Made by a program: the position numbers and the translations under genes
Notes under the pieces: generated by a model
What the model was told of the DNA's origin: nothing
The model's input: the letters and a program-made list of their open reading frames with translations, nothing else
Databases searched by the model: none
DNA from: Spirochaetales bacterium
GTDB lineage: Bacteria > Spirochaetota > Spirochaetia > Treponematales > Treponemataceae
Length of the DNA: 64,000 nt
Direction of reading: 5' to 3'
Assembly (NCBI GenBank): GCA_029098225.1
Contig: JAQXNX010000011.1
Coordinates: 124,001 to 188,000, forward strand
Shown: piece after piece, positions 32,478 to 40,693 of the stretch
How the letters are laid out: each line of letters starts with the position of its first letter
Numbering within the stretch: the first letter of the stretch is position 1

Positions 32478-33644
32478 CTAATCTTTTCTGAATAAATCTC
32501 TTGTATAAACTTTTGAAGTTACATCCTTTAATTCATCTGACATGCGGTTGGTAACAATAACATCACAGCTGGATTTAAATACATCCAGAGATTTACATAC
32601 TTCATAGCCGTTAAAATCATTAGTTGAAAGAGTCGGTTCATAAACAAGAACTTTTACACCATGTGCACGTAAGCCCATCATAATGCTTTGAATTGCACTG
32701 GCACGGAAGTTATCGCTGCCTTCCTTCATTGTCAGTCTATACACACCAACACAAGAAGGCTTCTTTTCCAGAATCATATCTGTGATATGAGCTTTTCTTG
32801 TATCATTTGATTCTACAATTGCAGTAATAAGATTTTCCGGCACATCCTTGTAATTTGCACGAAGCTGCTTTGTATCTTTTGGAAGACAGTACCCGCCGTA
32901 ACCAAAGGATGGATTATTATAAAAATCACCGATTCTAGGATCTAGAGAAACTCCTTTAATAATTGATGCTGTATCAAGTCCGCGGAGCTCTGCATAAGTA
33001 TCAAGTTCGTTGAAGTATGCAACGCGGAGCGCAAGATAAGTATTAGAAAAAAGCTTAACGGCTTCTGCTTCTGTCGACTGCATAAAAAGAACTTCTATAT
33101 CTTTTTTTTCTGCTCCCTGCTTTAAAAGTTCAGCAAACTTTTTTGCCTCAACCGAAGTATCGCCAACAATAATTCTTGACGGATAAAGGTTATCATAAAG
33201 AGCTTTTCCTTCCCGCAAGAATTCCGGAGAAAAAAGAATTTTTAAATTAGGATATTCACTTCTCATTCTTGCTGTAAAACCGACAGGAATTGTAGATTTA
33301 ATGACGGCAACAGCAGAAGAAAAATTTTTAGAAATATATGCAATATTTTCTTCTACAGAGCTTGTATCAAAATAATTTTTTTCATCATCATAATTTGTTG
33401 GAGTAGCAATTATAATAAAATCAGCATCTTTAAAAGCTTCCGAACGGTCGTTAGCCGCATGTAAAGATGAAGGCTTTGTATTTAAATATTTTTCAATATA
33501 TTCATCCTTAATTGGAGAAGTATAATTATTAATATCATCAATTCTTTTTTGAGAAATATCAAAAAGACAAACTTCATTATTTTTTGAAAGAAGACATGCA
33601 TTTGCAAGTCCAACATATCCTATTCCAGAAACTGCAATTTTCAT
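32478..33644 (-). CDS. ugd: UDP-glucose 6-dehydrogenase
   Basis: Oxidises UDP-glucose to UDP-glucuronate with two NAD+. Its 388 residues match the shorter Ugd class. It has the N-terminal Rossmann motif GIGYVGLANACLL (7-19) and FSPEFLREG. The catalytic cysteine lies in GYGGYCLPKDTKQL near 250. A relative that oxidises another UDP-hexose cannot be excluded. The product would supply uronic acid to the surface polysaccharide. Confidence 0.93.
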   Translation of the reverse strand: MKIAVSGIGYVGLANACLLSKNNEVCLFDISQKRIDDINNYTSPIKDEYIEKYLNTKPSSLHAANDRSEAFKDADFIIIATPTNYDDEKNYFDTSSVEENIAYISKNFSSAVAVIKSTIPVGFTARMRSEYPNLKILFSPEFLREGKALYDNLYPSRIIVGDTSVEAKKFAELLKQGAEKKDIEVLFMQSTEAEAVKLFSNTYLALRVAYFNELDTYAELRGLDTASIIKGVSLDPRIGDFYNNPSFGYGGYCLPKDTKQLRANYKDVPENLITAIVESNDTRKAHITDMILEKKPSCVGVYRLTMKEGSDNFRASAIQSIMMGLRAHGVKVLVYEPTLSTNDFNGYEVCKSLDVFKSSCDVIVTNRMSDELKDVTSKVYTRDLFRKD

Positions 33645-33662
33645 AATTTTACTCCCATAAAA

Positions 33663-34451
33663 TTAATTAACTTCTTTTCCAAATAATCTTCGAATAAATT
33701 TATTGGCCTTTAATTTTCTTATTGTAACGGCAACCGGATTTTTACTTTGCGGCTTCCAGCTGTTAAGAGTAAGATGAAGTGCAACAGTAGAAGCATCAAC
33801 ATCAAATTCAAGGTCACCGGCAATTTTATTTGAAGGCAGGATAAGCATTCCGTTCTGCAAATGCTGCAGCTCATTTTTAAATTTAAAGCCGTAATTTTCT
33901 GCAACCATTGCAAGAACATCTGGTGCAATAAATACATTATTTAAACTACCGTCCGGCAGGATAAAATGATTATTCTGGTACCAGCTTAATGCTTCTTTTA
34001 CAAACGGATGATTAGAAACACTTCCCATAACTGCAGCCTGAATTCCAATTCCAGGTTTTCTTTCTCCTGGATTTTTTGAAGAGCCGTCATCGTTTAAAAG
34101 TGTAAGTGTATTATTATCTTTAACACAGTTAGGATGATATTCAACTGCTGTAAAAAAATCATTTTCTAGAAATTCATCAAAAGATTTCTGCATTAAAACA
34201 TCAGAGTCTAAATAGATTCCACCTTCTGTGTAAAGCGCATACAGTCTTATGTAATCTGCAGCAAAGGCCCATTTTTTTACAGAAATAGCTTCCTTTACAA
34301 ACGGAACACTTTCCATATCAAAGCTCTGCATATTCCAGAGCTTTATTGTATAATCAGGAAGCTTTTCTTTCCACGAAGCAATGCATTTTTGAATTTTTTC
34401 CGGGTATGGATCTCCGCTAAACCAGCAGTAATGAATTATTTTTGGAATCAT
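33663..34451 (-). CDS. GT32-like (DXD) glycosyltransferase
   Basis: A 262-residue protein of the Gly_transf_sug/OCH1-like group. It begins IPKIIHYCWFSGDPYPEKIQ and has the hallmark FAADYIRLYALYTEGGIYLD, with the DXD as LDSD. The start at 34451 follows AGGTGG; the longer GTG at 34460 overlaps the upstream gene. These enzymes add a hexose to capsule or O-antigen repeat units. Confidence 0.9.
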   Translation of the reverse strand: MIPKIIHYCWFSGDPYPEKIQKCIASWKEKLPDYTIKLWNMQSFDMESVPFVKEAISVKKWAFAADYIRLYALYTEGGIYLDSDVLMQKSFDEFLENDFFTAVEYHPNCVKDNNTLTLLNDDGSSKNPGERKPGIGIQAAVMGSVSNHPFVKEALSWYQNNHFILPDGSLNNVFIAPDVLAMVAENYGFKFKNELQHLQNGMLILPSNKIAGDLEFDVDASTVALHLTLNSWKPQSKNPVAVTIRKLKANKFIRRLFGKEVN

Positions 34452-34453
34452 AT

Positions 34454-35647
34454 CTACCACCTCTGAACATAGCTGAAGTCTTTTCCCCAGGTTTTTCTTA
34501 TCTTAGAAAATTCATCAATAACTTTTTTGATTTCTGAAAAATAACTGATTGAATCAAATTCTTTTGCGAGAATCTTTTCTTTAGCTTTTAAAGCTTCACG
34601 CTCTTTTTCGTCAGTAAGCAAAAGCTTCATTTTTGATGCAAGCTCTTCATAATCATAGCCGTCAAAATACAAAGCAGTGTCACCAAGCTGTTCTTTATGG
34701 CCGTCAAGATTTGTTATGATTACCGGACAATTCAAATAAGTTGCTTCAATCGGAGGCATGTTGTTAGGCCCCATTAACGAGGCAAAAACAATTGCAGTCG
34801 CATGGGTATAAAGATACTTCATGTTTTCATCTTTTAAAAAGCCTGTGAACTTTATCTGATTTTCAAGATTATATTCTTTTATTTTTGAAACAATATAATC
34901 TTTATTTCCCCAGTCAGTTCCAGAAAGATAAAATGATGGAGTCAGATTGTATTTGTCGCGAAGTATTTTTAATGCTTCTACAATGCTGATGTGATTTTTG
35001 TGCGGCCAGAACTGAGCCGGATAAAAAAAGAATTTTTCGGCAAGTTCAAAATCAGGCTTTTCTTCATTACCGCGGCAGAACGATGCAACAGGAAATGGAG
35101 CTATTCTGATTTTTCCTTCCGGAAGCGGATAATTTTCAAGGATTTCTTTTTTTCCTTCTTCATTTCCCGTGATAATGAAAGAAGCTTTATATAGCATTTT
35201 CTGATAGGTAAATTCGCGGGAATCCCAAAGCCAGCCCGAACGCGAAACCTCAGGAAAATATGGAGTTCGGCGATGGCCTAAATCCCATACTGTGTAAATG
35301 TAAGGATAGTTGATATCAACTTCTGAAGATGATGTGAACCAGAATAAATCAATGTCATTTTCTTTAGCAGCAAAATCAAAAGCACCGGGAATGTAGCAGT
35401 CAGGATAAAGTGCTTTTTTTACACGCTCTTTAAATCTTTTAATTTTTGATTTTTTATAGAAATCAAGATTGAGATAATCAAAGCTTTCAAAATTTGTAAT
35501 TAACGGCGCTTTTCCACCGTGATACAAAAAAATATATTTATTTTCTGCATCTTTAGAAAGCATGATTTCATTCTGAATTGTTTTTAAAAGTGAACCAGCC
35601 CCGCCCGCTTCAGGTCTTATGTCAGGAAAATAAACACCTATTTTCAT
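34454..35647 (-). CDS. GT4 family glycosyltransferase (mannosyltransferase-like)
   Basis: A 397-residue GT-B enzyme with an N-terminal IRPEAGGAGSLLKTIQNE loop. The WPHKNHISIVEALKIL segment is typical of WbaZ/MtfB-like mannosyltransferases. The donor site is GPNNMPPIEATYLNCPVI. The start codon overlaps the aminotransferase stop as ATGA, so the two are translationally coupled. Confidence 0.9.
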   Translation of the reverse strand: MKIGVYFPDIRPEAGGAGSLLKTIQNEIMLSKDAENKYIFLYHGGKAPLITNFESFDYLNLDFYKKSKIKRFKERVKKALYPDCYIPGAFDFAAKENDIDLFWFTSSSEVDINYPYIYTVWDLGHRRTPYFPEVSRSGWLWDSREFTYQKMLYKASFIITGNEEGKKEILENYPLPEGKIRIAPFPVASFCRGNEEKPDFELAEKFFFYPAQFWPHKNHISIVEALKILRDKYNLTPSFYLSGTDWGNKDYIVSKIKEYNLENQIKFTGFLKDENMKYLYTHATAIVFASLMGPNNMPPIEATYLNCPVIITNLDGHKEQLGDTALYFDGYDYEELASKMKLLLTDEKEREALKAKEKILAKEFDSISYFSEIKKVIDEFSKIRKTWGKDFSYVQRW

Positions 35648-36768
35648 TTTTTAAAATCCTTAATTACACCGCAGATATATTCAATCTGTTTTTCTTTAAG
35701 GCTTGAAGCACTTGGAAGATAAAAGCCATTTTCTGTAAGCCAGTCAGTTACTGGATATTCTCCACTGCAGTCACAGCCAAAATCTTTTAGAGATTTCTGC
35801 CTGTGCATACTAACGAACAGTAGTCTTGTATCAATTCCATTTTCTTTTAAGTGGGCAACAAGTTCGTCTTTTGTGTGCCCATATTCCAATGGATTAATTA
35901 CGATTGTATTCATCCAGTGAACATTTAATCCGTTTGCCTGATCTTTCTGGAAAATAATTCCTGGACAGTCAGAAAGATTTTTCATATAAAGCTTAGCATT
36001 GTAAATTCGCATATCACGGTATTCATCAGCCTTTTCTGTCTGAGCAAGACCAATTGCTGCATGGAGATTACTCATTCTGTAATTAAAGCCGATATCTTCG
36101 TGGCTGTAAACACGCGGAGCATCAACAGGAAAACACATGTTTTTAAAGTAGCGGCATTTTTTATAATTATCTTCGCTGTCTGTAACAACCATTCCGCCTT
36201 CGCCGGTTGTAAGATTTTTATTTGCAAAAAAACTGAAGCTTGCAATATCAGAAAAGCTTCCGGCTTTCTTTCCGTTAAATTCTGCTCCGTGAGCCTCAGC
36301 GGCATCTTCAATAATGTAAAGCTTATGTTTTTTTGCAATTGAAGTTATAGCATCCATATCACATGGATTTCCAAAAATATGAACCGGAATAATTGCCTTT
36401 GTTCTGGAAGTGATTTTTTCTTCAATTTTGTTTACGTCTATATTAAAGGTTTCTTTATCAGCATCAACAAAAACAGGAACAGCACCTGTATAGCAGACAG
36501 CAAAGGCAGTTGCAATCATAGTGAATGACGGAATTATTACTTCATCACCTTTCCCGATTCCAAGAGCCGCAAGCGCAAGATGAATTGCAACTGTTCCATT
36601 ACAAACTGCAACACCATATTTAACTCCACAGTATTTTGCAAAGGCTTCTTCAAATTTTGTTACATATTTTCCGCTGGAACTGATCCAGCCGGTTTCTACA
36701 GCTTCTGTAATATATTTTAATTCATTTCCGCCAAGAAGCGGTTCACAAACCGGTATAAATTCTGCCAT
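35644..36768 (-). CDS. DegT/DnrJ/EryC1 sugar aminotransferase (perosamine synthase-like)
   Basis: PLP-dependent transfer of an amino group to a keto-sugar nucleotide. In 374 residues: GWISSSGKYVTKFEEAFA (typical of GDP-perosamine synthases), EDAAEAHGAEFNGKKAG, and the PLP lysine in SFFANKNLTTGEGGM. The start is the ATG at 36768; a GTG at 36771 is one codon longer. If the substrate is GDP-4-keto-6-deoxymannose from Gmd, the product would be GDP-perosamine; this is inference from subfamily resemblance. Confidence 0.88.
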   Translation of the reverse strand: MAEFIPVCEPLLGGNELKYITEAVETGWISSSGKYVTKFEEAFAKYCGVKYGVAVCNGTVAIHLALAALGIGKGDEVIIPSFTMIATAFAVCYTGAVPVFVDADKETFNIDVNKIEEKITSRTKAIIPVHIFGNPCDMDAITSIAKKHKLYIIEDAAEAHGAEFNGKKAGSFSDIASFSFFANKNLTTGEGGMVVTDSEDNYKKCRYFKNMCFPVDAPRVYSHEDIGFNYRMSNLHAAIGLAQTEKADEYRDMRIYNAKLYMKNLSDCPGIIFQKDQANGLNVHWMNTIVINPLEYGHTKDELVAHLKENGIDTRLLFVSMHRQKSLKDFGCDCSGEYPVTDWLTENGFYLPSASSLKEKQIEYICGVIKDFKK

Positions 36769-36803
36769 CACTAACCTGCCTGATTATTTTTCGCAAAAAA
36801 TGC

Positions 36804-37220
36804 TTAATTAAACTTATGTGGTTCAAAACGAGTTTTATCGTTTTCGCCAGCATATGGTCCCTGTTTTATTTCGTACATTTCTGTTTCTTCAAGACATTCA
36901 AAACCATGTCCGCCGGAAACAAGAAGAATTACATCTCCAGTTTCAATAATTTCAGATTCAAGATATTCTTTTTCTAAAGAATAAAAATCGCAGCGCAGTT
37001 TTCCTTTTTTAATTACAAGAACTTCTTTAGTATAGAGGACTTCGCGTTTAACTTCGTTATGAATATGCGGCAATATTACATGTCCCTGAGGATGATGCAT
37101 ATATGCAAGCTGCTGTGAATAATCATCTGGAGTTACAAAAGAAATCCCAGGTTTGTCATAATTAGCCTTTACAATTATTGCAAGCACATTATCATTCTGA
37201 TCTTTTATTGTATTTATCAT
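36804..37220 (-). CDS. Cupin-fold protein of the polysaccharide locus
   Basis: A 138-residue small protein with a jelly-roll pattern. HVILPHIHNEVKRE gives two metal-ligand His, and the VIKKGKLRCDFYS and GDVILLVSGGHGFECLEE strands follow. It resembles the WbuC/FdtA-like cupins often found next to sugar aminotransferases, some of which are ketoisomerases. Catalysis here is not shown. No Shine-Dalgarno is evident. It is upstream of the aminotransferase in the same direction, after a 374-base non-coding gap, and probably begins a transcription unit. Confidence 0.68.
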   Translation of the reverse strand: MINTIKDQNDNVLAIIVKANYDKPGISFVTPDDYSQQLAYMHHPQGHVILPHIHNEVKREVLYTKEVLVIKKGKLRCDFYSLEKEYLESEIIETGDVILLVSGGHGFECLEETEMYEIKQGPYAGENDKTRFEPHKFN

Positions 37221-37288
37221 ATTTTTATCTTATCACAAATCTATATTAAAAACAATTCAATGAAAAATGTTTCAAATTTGTTTCTGCT

Positions 37289-37359
37289 ACCCCTAAGAGT
37301 CACAGATGCGGATTTATAAACGAAGATGAATAAATCCGCATCTGCACCTCTTAGGGGGT
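37289..37359. repeat. Long imperfect inverted repeat upstream of the cupin gene
   Basis: Arms at 37289-37316 and 37331-37359 (ACCCCTAAGAG...GCGGATTTA against its complement) pair over about 28 bases with a small internal mismatch. The loop is 14 bases. The T-poor flanks argue against an intrinsic terminator on either strand. It lies in the 374-base gap 37221-37594 together with structured element B. The rest of that gap is AT-rich and featureless. Confidence 0.75.
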
Positions 37360-37453
37360 GACAAAAGAATTATATTTATTTCTTTGTTTTGTTATATATA
37401 AAAATATAAACATAAATAAATTAATAAATAAAATTTTTATAAAAAATTAATTG

Positions 37454-37585
37454 CGCGAGGGAATGACTCGTGGGGCAAAAACACTTTGTTTGTGGCGCCG
37501 CTTTAGCGGCTTTTATAGTTTCTTTACCACAAACAACGTGTAGCGCGATATCGCGCGGTTTTGACACACGCGTCGTGACCGGAAG
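37454..37585 (+). repeat. 132-nt structured element, copy B
   Basis: This aligns with 20544-20675 over all 132 bases without gaps. Outer stem: GACTCGTG (37465-37472) with CACGCGTC (37567-37574). Branch 1: TTGTTTGTGG / CCACAAACAA (37486-37495 / 37527-37536) with inner GCCGC-TTTA-GCGGC (37497-37510). Branch 2: the perfect palindrome GCGCGATATCGCGC (37543-37556) after GTGTA. Linkers equal those of copy A. It ends 9 bases before the stop of the minus-strand gene at 37595. Confidence 0.85.
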
Positions 37586-37594
37586 CAATTAATT

Positions 37595-38572
37595 TTATTT
37601 CATTAATTTTTTAATTATTTTCTTAATAGATTTTGGAAAAAGTTTTCTGATAAAATCTTTTGTTTTTATTTTTATTTCTTTAGATTTTAATTGTTTGTAA
37701 TAAGGTGATTCTGATTTTTCTTCACGTGAAAGATTGCAATATTTTTCCATCAGAGCTTTTGCACAGCCCTGGAAATGAAGCATATAAAAAGGTATTTCTG
37801 AATTATCATCGAGTCTTTTGCAATAAGGAATTCCATCTTTAAATGTAACTTCTTTTATTCCATTTTTCATTTTAAAGCCTGCTGAACAGCTGATATTTTC
37901 ATCAAAGCAGAAGTTTCTTTCTTTATCCTCAAAATCAAAATCTATGTATTTTCCTATATTTTCTTCGCAGAACAAAGCCAGTAAAACCATATCAGATATT
38001 CCGGAAATATTTTTTTCATTCTTAAACTGATTGTATAAGGATTCAAGCTCATTAAAACGATTCTGATAATAATTTAAAATAAAATTACAGTATTTTTCCA
38101 AAGCAGAAATTTTAAAATATGAGCATTGCGGACCTGCAAATTTTCCAGTAATTCTTATAACGGAAAAATCAATATTTTTAAGTATGTCTTTGAGTTCATA
38201 TAAATTTTTGTAAATTAAAACATCTGAATCAACACAGAAAAATTCTTCAATATTATTTTTTTTACAGAAATCTAAAATTAAAAACCAGCGCTTAAAACAG
38301 AACAATTCGTAATCATGACCGTTCGGCGAAAGATTTTTGAAATGATTTTTGAAATTATTATAAAGTTCAGAATTTTCATAATCAGAAATTAAATGATGAT
38401 TAATATAATCCGCTTTGTTTGAATTATCTCCAAGTAAATGAATCTGTTTTCCACATATTTTTTTTGCCTGTAAAAGTGCAAGCTGTAAATAAAGGGCGTT
38501 TCCTGTATGAGTAAAAATTACAGGGATTGAAGATTCAGAAAAAGAATCTGTTGTTTGTTTTTTTTCTTCCAT
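37595..38572 (-). CDS. Putative DXD glycosyltransferase, family not recognised
   Basis: A 325-residue soluble protein with a nucleotide-sugar-like N-terminal sheet (IPVIFTHTGNALYLQLALLQ). An FFCVDSDVLIYKNL segment holds a DXD-type metal site (DSD) near residue 125. The architecture fits GT-A enzymes of GT8/GT32-like type found in polysaccharide loci. The basic C-terminus (KTKDFIRKLFPKSIKKII) may tether it to the membrane. It is 2 bases from the next gene, so clearly in the operon. Confidence 0.6.
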   Translation of the reverse strand: MEEKKQTTDSFSESSIPVIFTHTGNALYLQLALLQAKKICGKQIHLLGDNSNKADYINHHLISDYENSELYNNFKNHFKNLSPNGHDYELFCFKRWFLILDFCKKNNIEEFFCVDSDVLIYKNLYELKDILKNIDFSVIRITGKFAGPQCSYFKISALEKYCNFILNYYQNRFNELESLYNQFKNEKNISGISDMVLLALFCEENIGKYIDFDFEDKERNFCFDENISCSAGFKMKNGIKEVTFKDGIPYCKRLDDNSEIPFYMLHFQGCAKALMEKYCNLSREEKSESPYYKQLKSKEIKIKTKDFIRKLFPKSIKKIIKKLMK

Positions 38573-38574
38573 GT

Positions 38575-39564
38575 TTATTTCCAGTAAGTATTATTTTCTA
38601 CAAGATTAGAATTTGGCGGCGTATCTGAATCAAGCGGATACGTCCAGTATTCATTAAAAAGTTTTGTAACAGGATCATCATTTACAATCCAGCGGTTTCC
38701 TTTAATTCCAAAAAGAAGCTGAAGAGCTCCGCCAATATGAATTGCTGATTTTCCTTTAGATTTGATATAAGCACCAAGCGGAAGTCCGTAAGCACCACAG
38801 CCTAAAAGTGCAATATCAAAATCTGTTTCATCAATTTTTTTCTTTGTAGCTTCAAGAGCTTCAAACCAGGAAGAATAACCGTCTGTGTTTCCTGCAATAG
38901 TCTGCGGAGCTTTTATGATTTGAATTTCGCAAGGTGGAAGCACATTCTGATTATCAAAAAGCTTTTCACGTTTTTTTATCTGCGACAGAATTGTATTTTC
39001 AAATGGATGAATCACAAGAACTTTTTTACCGCGTAAAATGCTTGTGTAAGGCTTTTCATAAAGCCAGGAATTCAAACAGCCAAGTTCAACAAGAAGTGCA
39101 CTCCCCGCTCCATTTTTGAGGACAGAAGCTTCGCCATCATTAAACCACACTCCGCAGCAGTCAATGGTTTTAATTGAATCTAAATATAATTGAGCAAAGC
39201 TGTCCAGATTTTCTTTTGTAACAGGAAAAAATCCTGCATTTTTATGCATGGAAGAAAATGTATTTTCGCTGTAAAAATTCAAAGTTTTATTTTTATTAAA
39301 TACTTTTTCTTCATGCTTTTTTGCTTTTAAATATTCATTAATTGTATTCAGTTCAACGCTTCCAAAGCGGGTTATAAAGACAGGCTTACCAGAAGAAAGA
39401 AGTTCAAAAAGTTTATCATTTCCTTCCTGAGCAAAATAAACATCTGACGCATAATTTTTAATATTTTTTTTAATTGTATCCTGATAAGTCAATTCTTTGG
39501 GAGGAAAAACAGATTTAATGATTTTTCTAACCGTGCGATAGAAAAAAGATTTCTTTATATTCAT
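38575..39564 (-). CDS. GT-D-like putative glycosyltransferase
   Basis: A 329-residue protein with SGKPVFITRFGSVELNTINEY near 55-75, resembling the FG-x-x-E motif of GT-D (DUF1792-type) glycosyltransferases. There is a well-conserved C-terminal block GCGAYGLPLGAYIK followed by HIGGALQLLFGIKGNRW. Such proteins occur in surface-glycan loci with undefined specificity. It starts 2 bases after the HipA-like kinase gene and ends 2 bases before the next GT. Confidence 0.62.
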   Translation of the reverse strand: MNIKKSFFYRTVRKIIKSVFPPKELTYQDTIKKNIKNYASDVYFAQEGNDKLFELLSSGKPVFITRFGSVELNTINEYLKAKKHEEKVFNKNKTLNFYSENTFSSMHKNAGFFPVTKENLDSFAQLYLDSIKTIDCCGVWFNDGEASVLKNGAGSALLVELGCLNSWLYEKPYTSILRGKKVLVIHPFENTILSQIKKREKLFDNQNVLPPCEIQIIKAPQTIAGNTDGYSSWFEALEATKKKIDETDFDIALLGCGAYGLPLGAYIKSKGKSAIHIGGALQLLFGIKGNRWIVNDDPVTKLFNEYWTYPLDSDTPPNSNLVENNTYWK

Positions 39565-39565
39565 T

Positions 39566-40333
39566 TTAATTTATAACTCCAAGTTTTTTTAATTCATCAA
39601 TTCTTGATTTTACTACTTGAACAAAAAAAGCATATTCCGGTTCATCAATACCTTTTAATATATCATCATAAATATTAAGAGTACAATATTTTTTCAGATA
39701 TTTTAAATTAGTTGCAAAATCGGCACTAAAACATTTAGAAAACGAACGCTTTAATTTTTCTTTTAATGACGTAAATTCAGCAGCCCTTTTGTTTCCGATA
39801 AAAAAAGATTTACCATTATCAAAAATTGGAGCAAGTCGAAATTCTTTTTCATTGTATATCAAACCAAAGTTATTAAAATGTCTGTCTTCATTTAAAATCA
39901 GAAAATCAAGTGTAAAAATATTTGCAAGATAGTTTTTAATATCAAGGCCGGTTTGTTCTTTTGAAAATGAAATTACATATTCAATAGCATCATCATAATC
40001 CATTCTTGAACAAACTGCTGCCAAATCACGACCATAAATATTTTTATAAAGTCTATAGAAAGTTACAAACGTTTCATTCTTACTTAGAAAATTTTTTGAA
40101 TAGCAGCCTTGCTTTCCATTTATTTTGCATGGGATGTAATTTACAAAATCAGATTCATTTAACCCGCAGTTTTGTAAAAGCTTTGAAGCAAAAGATTCTG
40201 CTAAGCCTTCTCCGCCAAAATAATCTTTCTTAAACCATAAATCATCTTTAAAATATTTATCCTGAGAACCATCACTAGTTCCTGCTGTTCGTAATAAAAA
40301 GCTGTCATCTAATATAAAATTTTCTACTTCCAT
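39566..40333 (-). CDS. Short HipA-like serine/threonine kinase
   Basis: A 255-residue protein corresponding to the C-terminal catalytic part of HipA. The catalytic loop is LNEDRHFNNFGLIYN (near 148-162) and the metal-binding segment is APIFDNGKSFF. The N-terminal HipA subdomain is lacking, as in HipT-type or CtkA-type short kinases. Its start overlaps the end of the 120-residue gene upstream by 10 bases, so the two are coupled and probably interact. The location inside a glycosyltransferase operon is unusual and points to a toxin-antitoxin or regulatory kinase cassette. Target unknown. Confidence 0.8.
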   Translation of the reverse strand: MEVENFILDDSFLLRTAGTSDGSQDKYFKDDLWFKKDYFGGEGLAESFASKLLQNCGLNESDFVNYIPCKINGKQGCYSKNFLSKNETFVTFYRLYKNIYGRDLAAVCSRMDYDDAIEYVISFSKEQTGLDIKNYLANIFTLDFLILNEDRHFNNFGLIYNEKEFRLAPIFDNGKSFFIGNKRAAEFTSLKEKLKRSFSKCFSADFATNLKYLKKYCTLNIYDDILKGIDEPEYAFFVQVVKSRIDELKKLGVIN

Positions 40334-40686
40334 TTTACATCATTCCAGTTAAGCTCTTCATTTTTATATTTAAACCAGATTTTATCCTGAAACATTACTC
40401 CATGAGTTTTTCTGCAGATTTCATAAGGATTGAATTCTGAAAGTCCCATTTTCTGAAGATATTTTTCAAGATTCTCGCGATGTTCATCCCAGCAGCGGCT
40501 TCTAAGAATTTCTCCAAGTTCATAAAGGGAAATATTATCGCTTGCAAAAATCTGTTTAATAGGACTATCAGAATAACGTTTAATTAAAGCACGATTTGAT
40601 TCAATCTTTACGTCAGCAGTTTTTTCATCAGCCCAGTAAACAGAAAAATCTTCATGAAGAGAATCTGATGTTTCTAAATCACTCAT
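40324..40686 (-). CDS. Small partner of the HipA-like kinase
   Basis: A 120-residue acidic protein that I do not recognise. The N-terminal third is Asp/Glu/Ser-rich; the middle has SLYELGEILRSRCWDEHREN and the end is Trp/Lys-rich (LNWNDVKWK). It overlaps the kinase start by 10 bases. A partner-gene order (small gene, then short HipA kinase) recalls HipS-HipT of HipBST systems, but no DNA-binding HipB gene is seen. No clear Shine-Dalgarno; only 7 bases separate it from the preceding gene, so it is probably read with the glycan operon. Confidence 0.6.
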   Translation of the reverse strand: MSDLETSDSLHEDFSVYWADEKTADVKIESNRALIKRYSDSPIKQIFASDNISLYELGEILRSRCWDEHRENLEKYLQKMGLSEFNPYEICRKTHGVMFQDKIWFKYKNEELNWNDVKWK

Positions 40687-40693
40687 AAATAAA

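Noticed and set aside
37454..37585. tRNA or tmRNA for the 132-nt multi-branched element
   Set aside because: The fold has no T-loop sequence, no CCA end and no anticodon arm of the right size, and the outer stem is too long.
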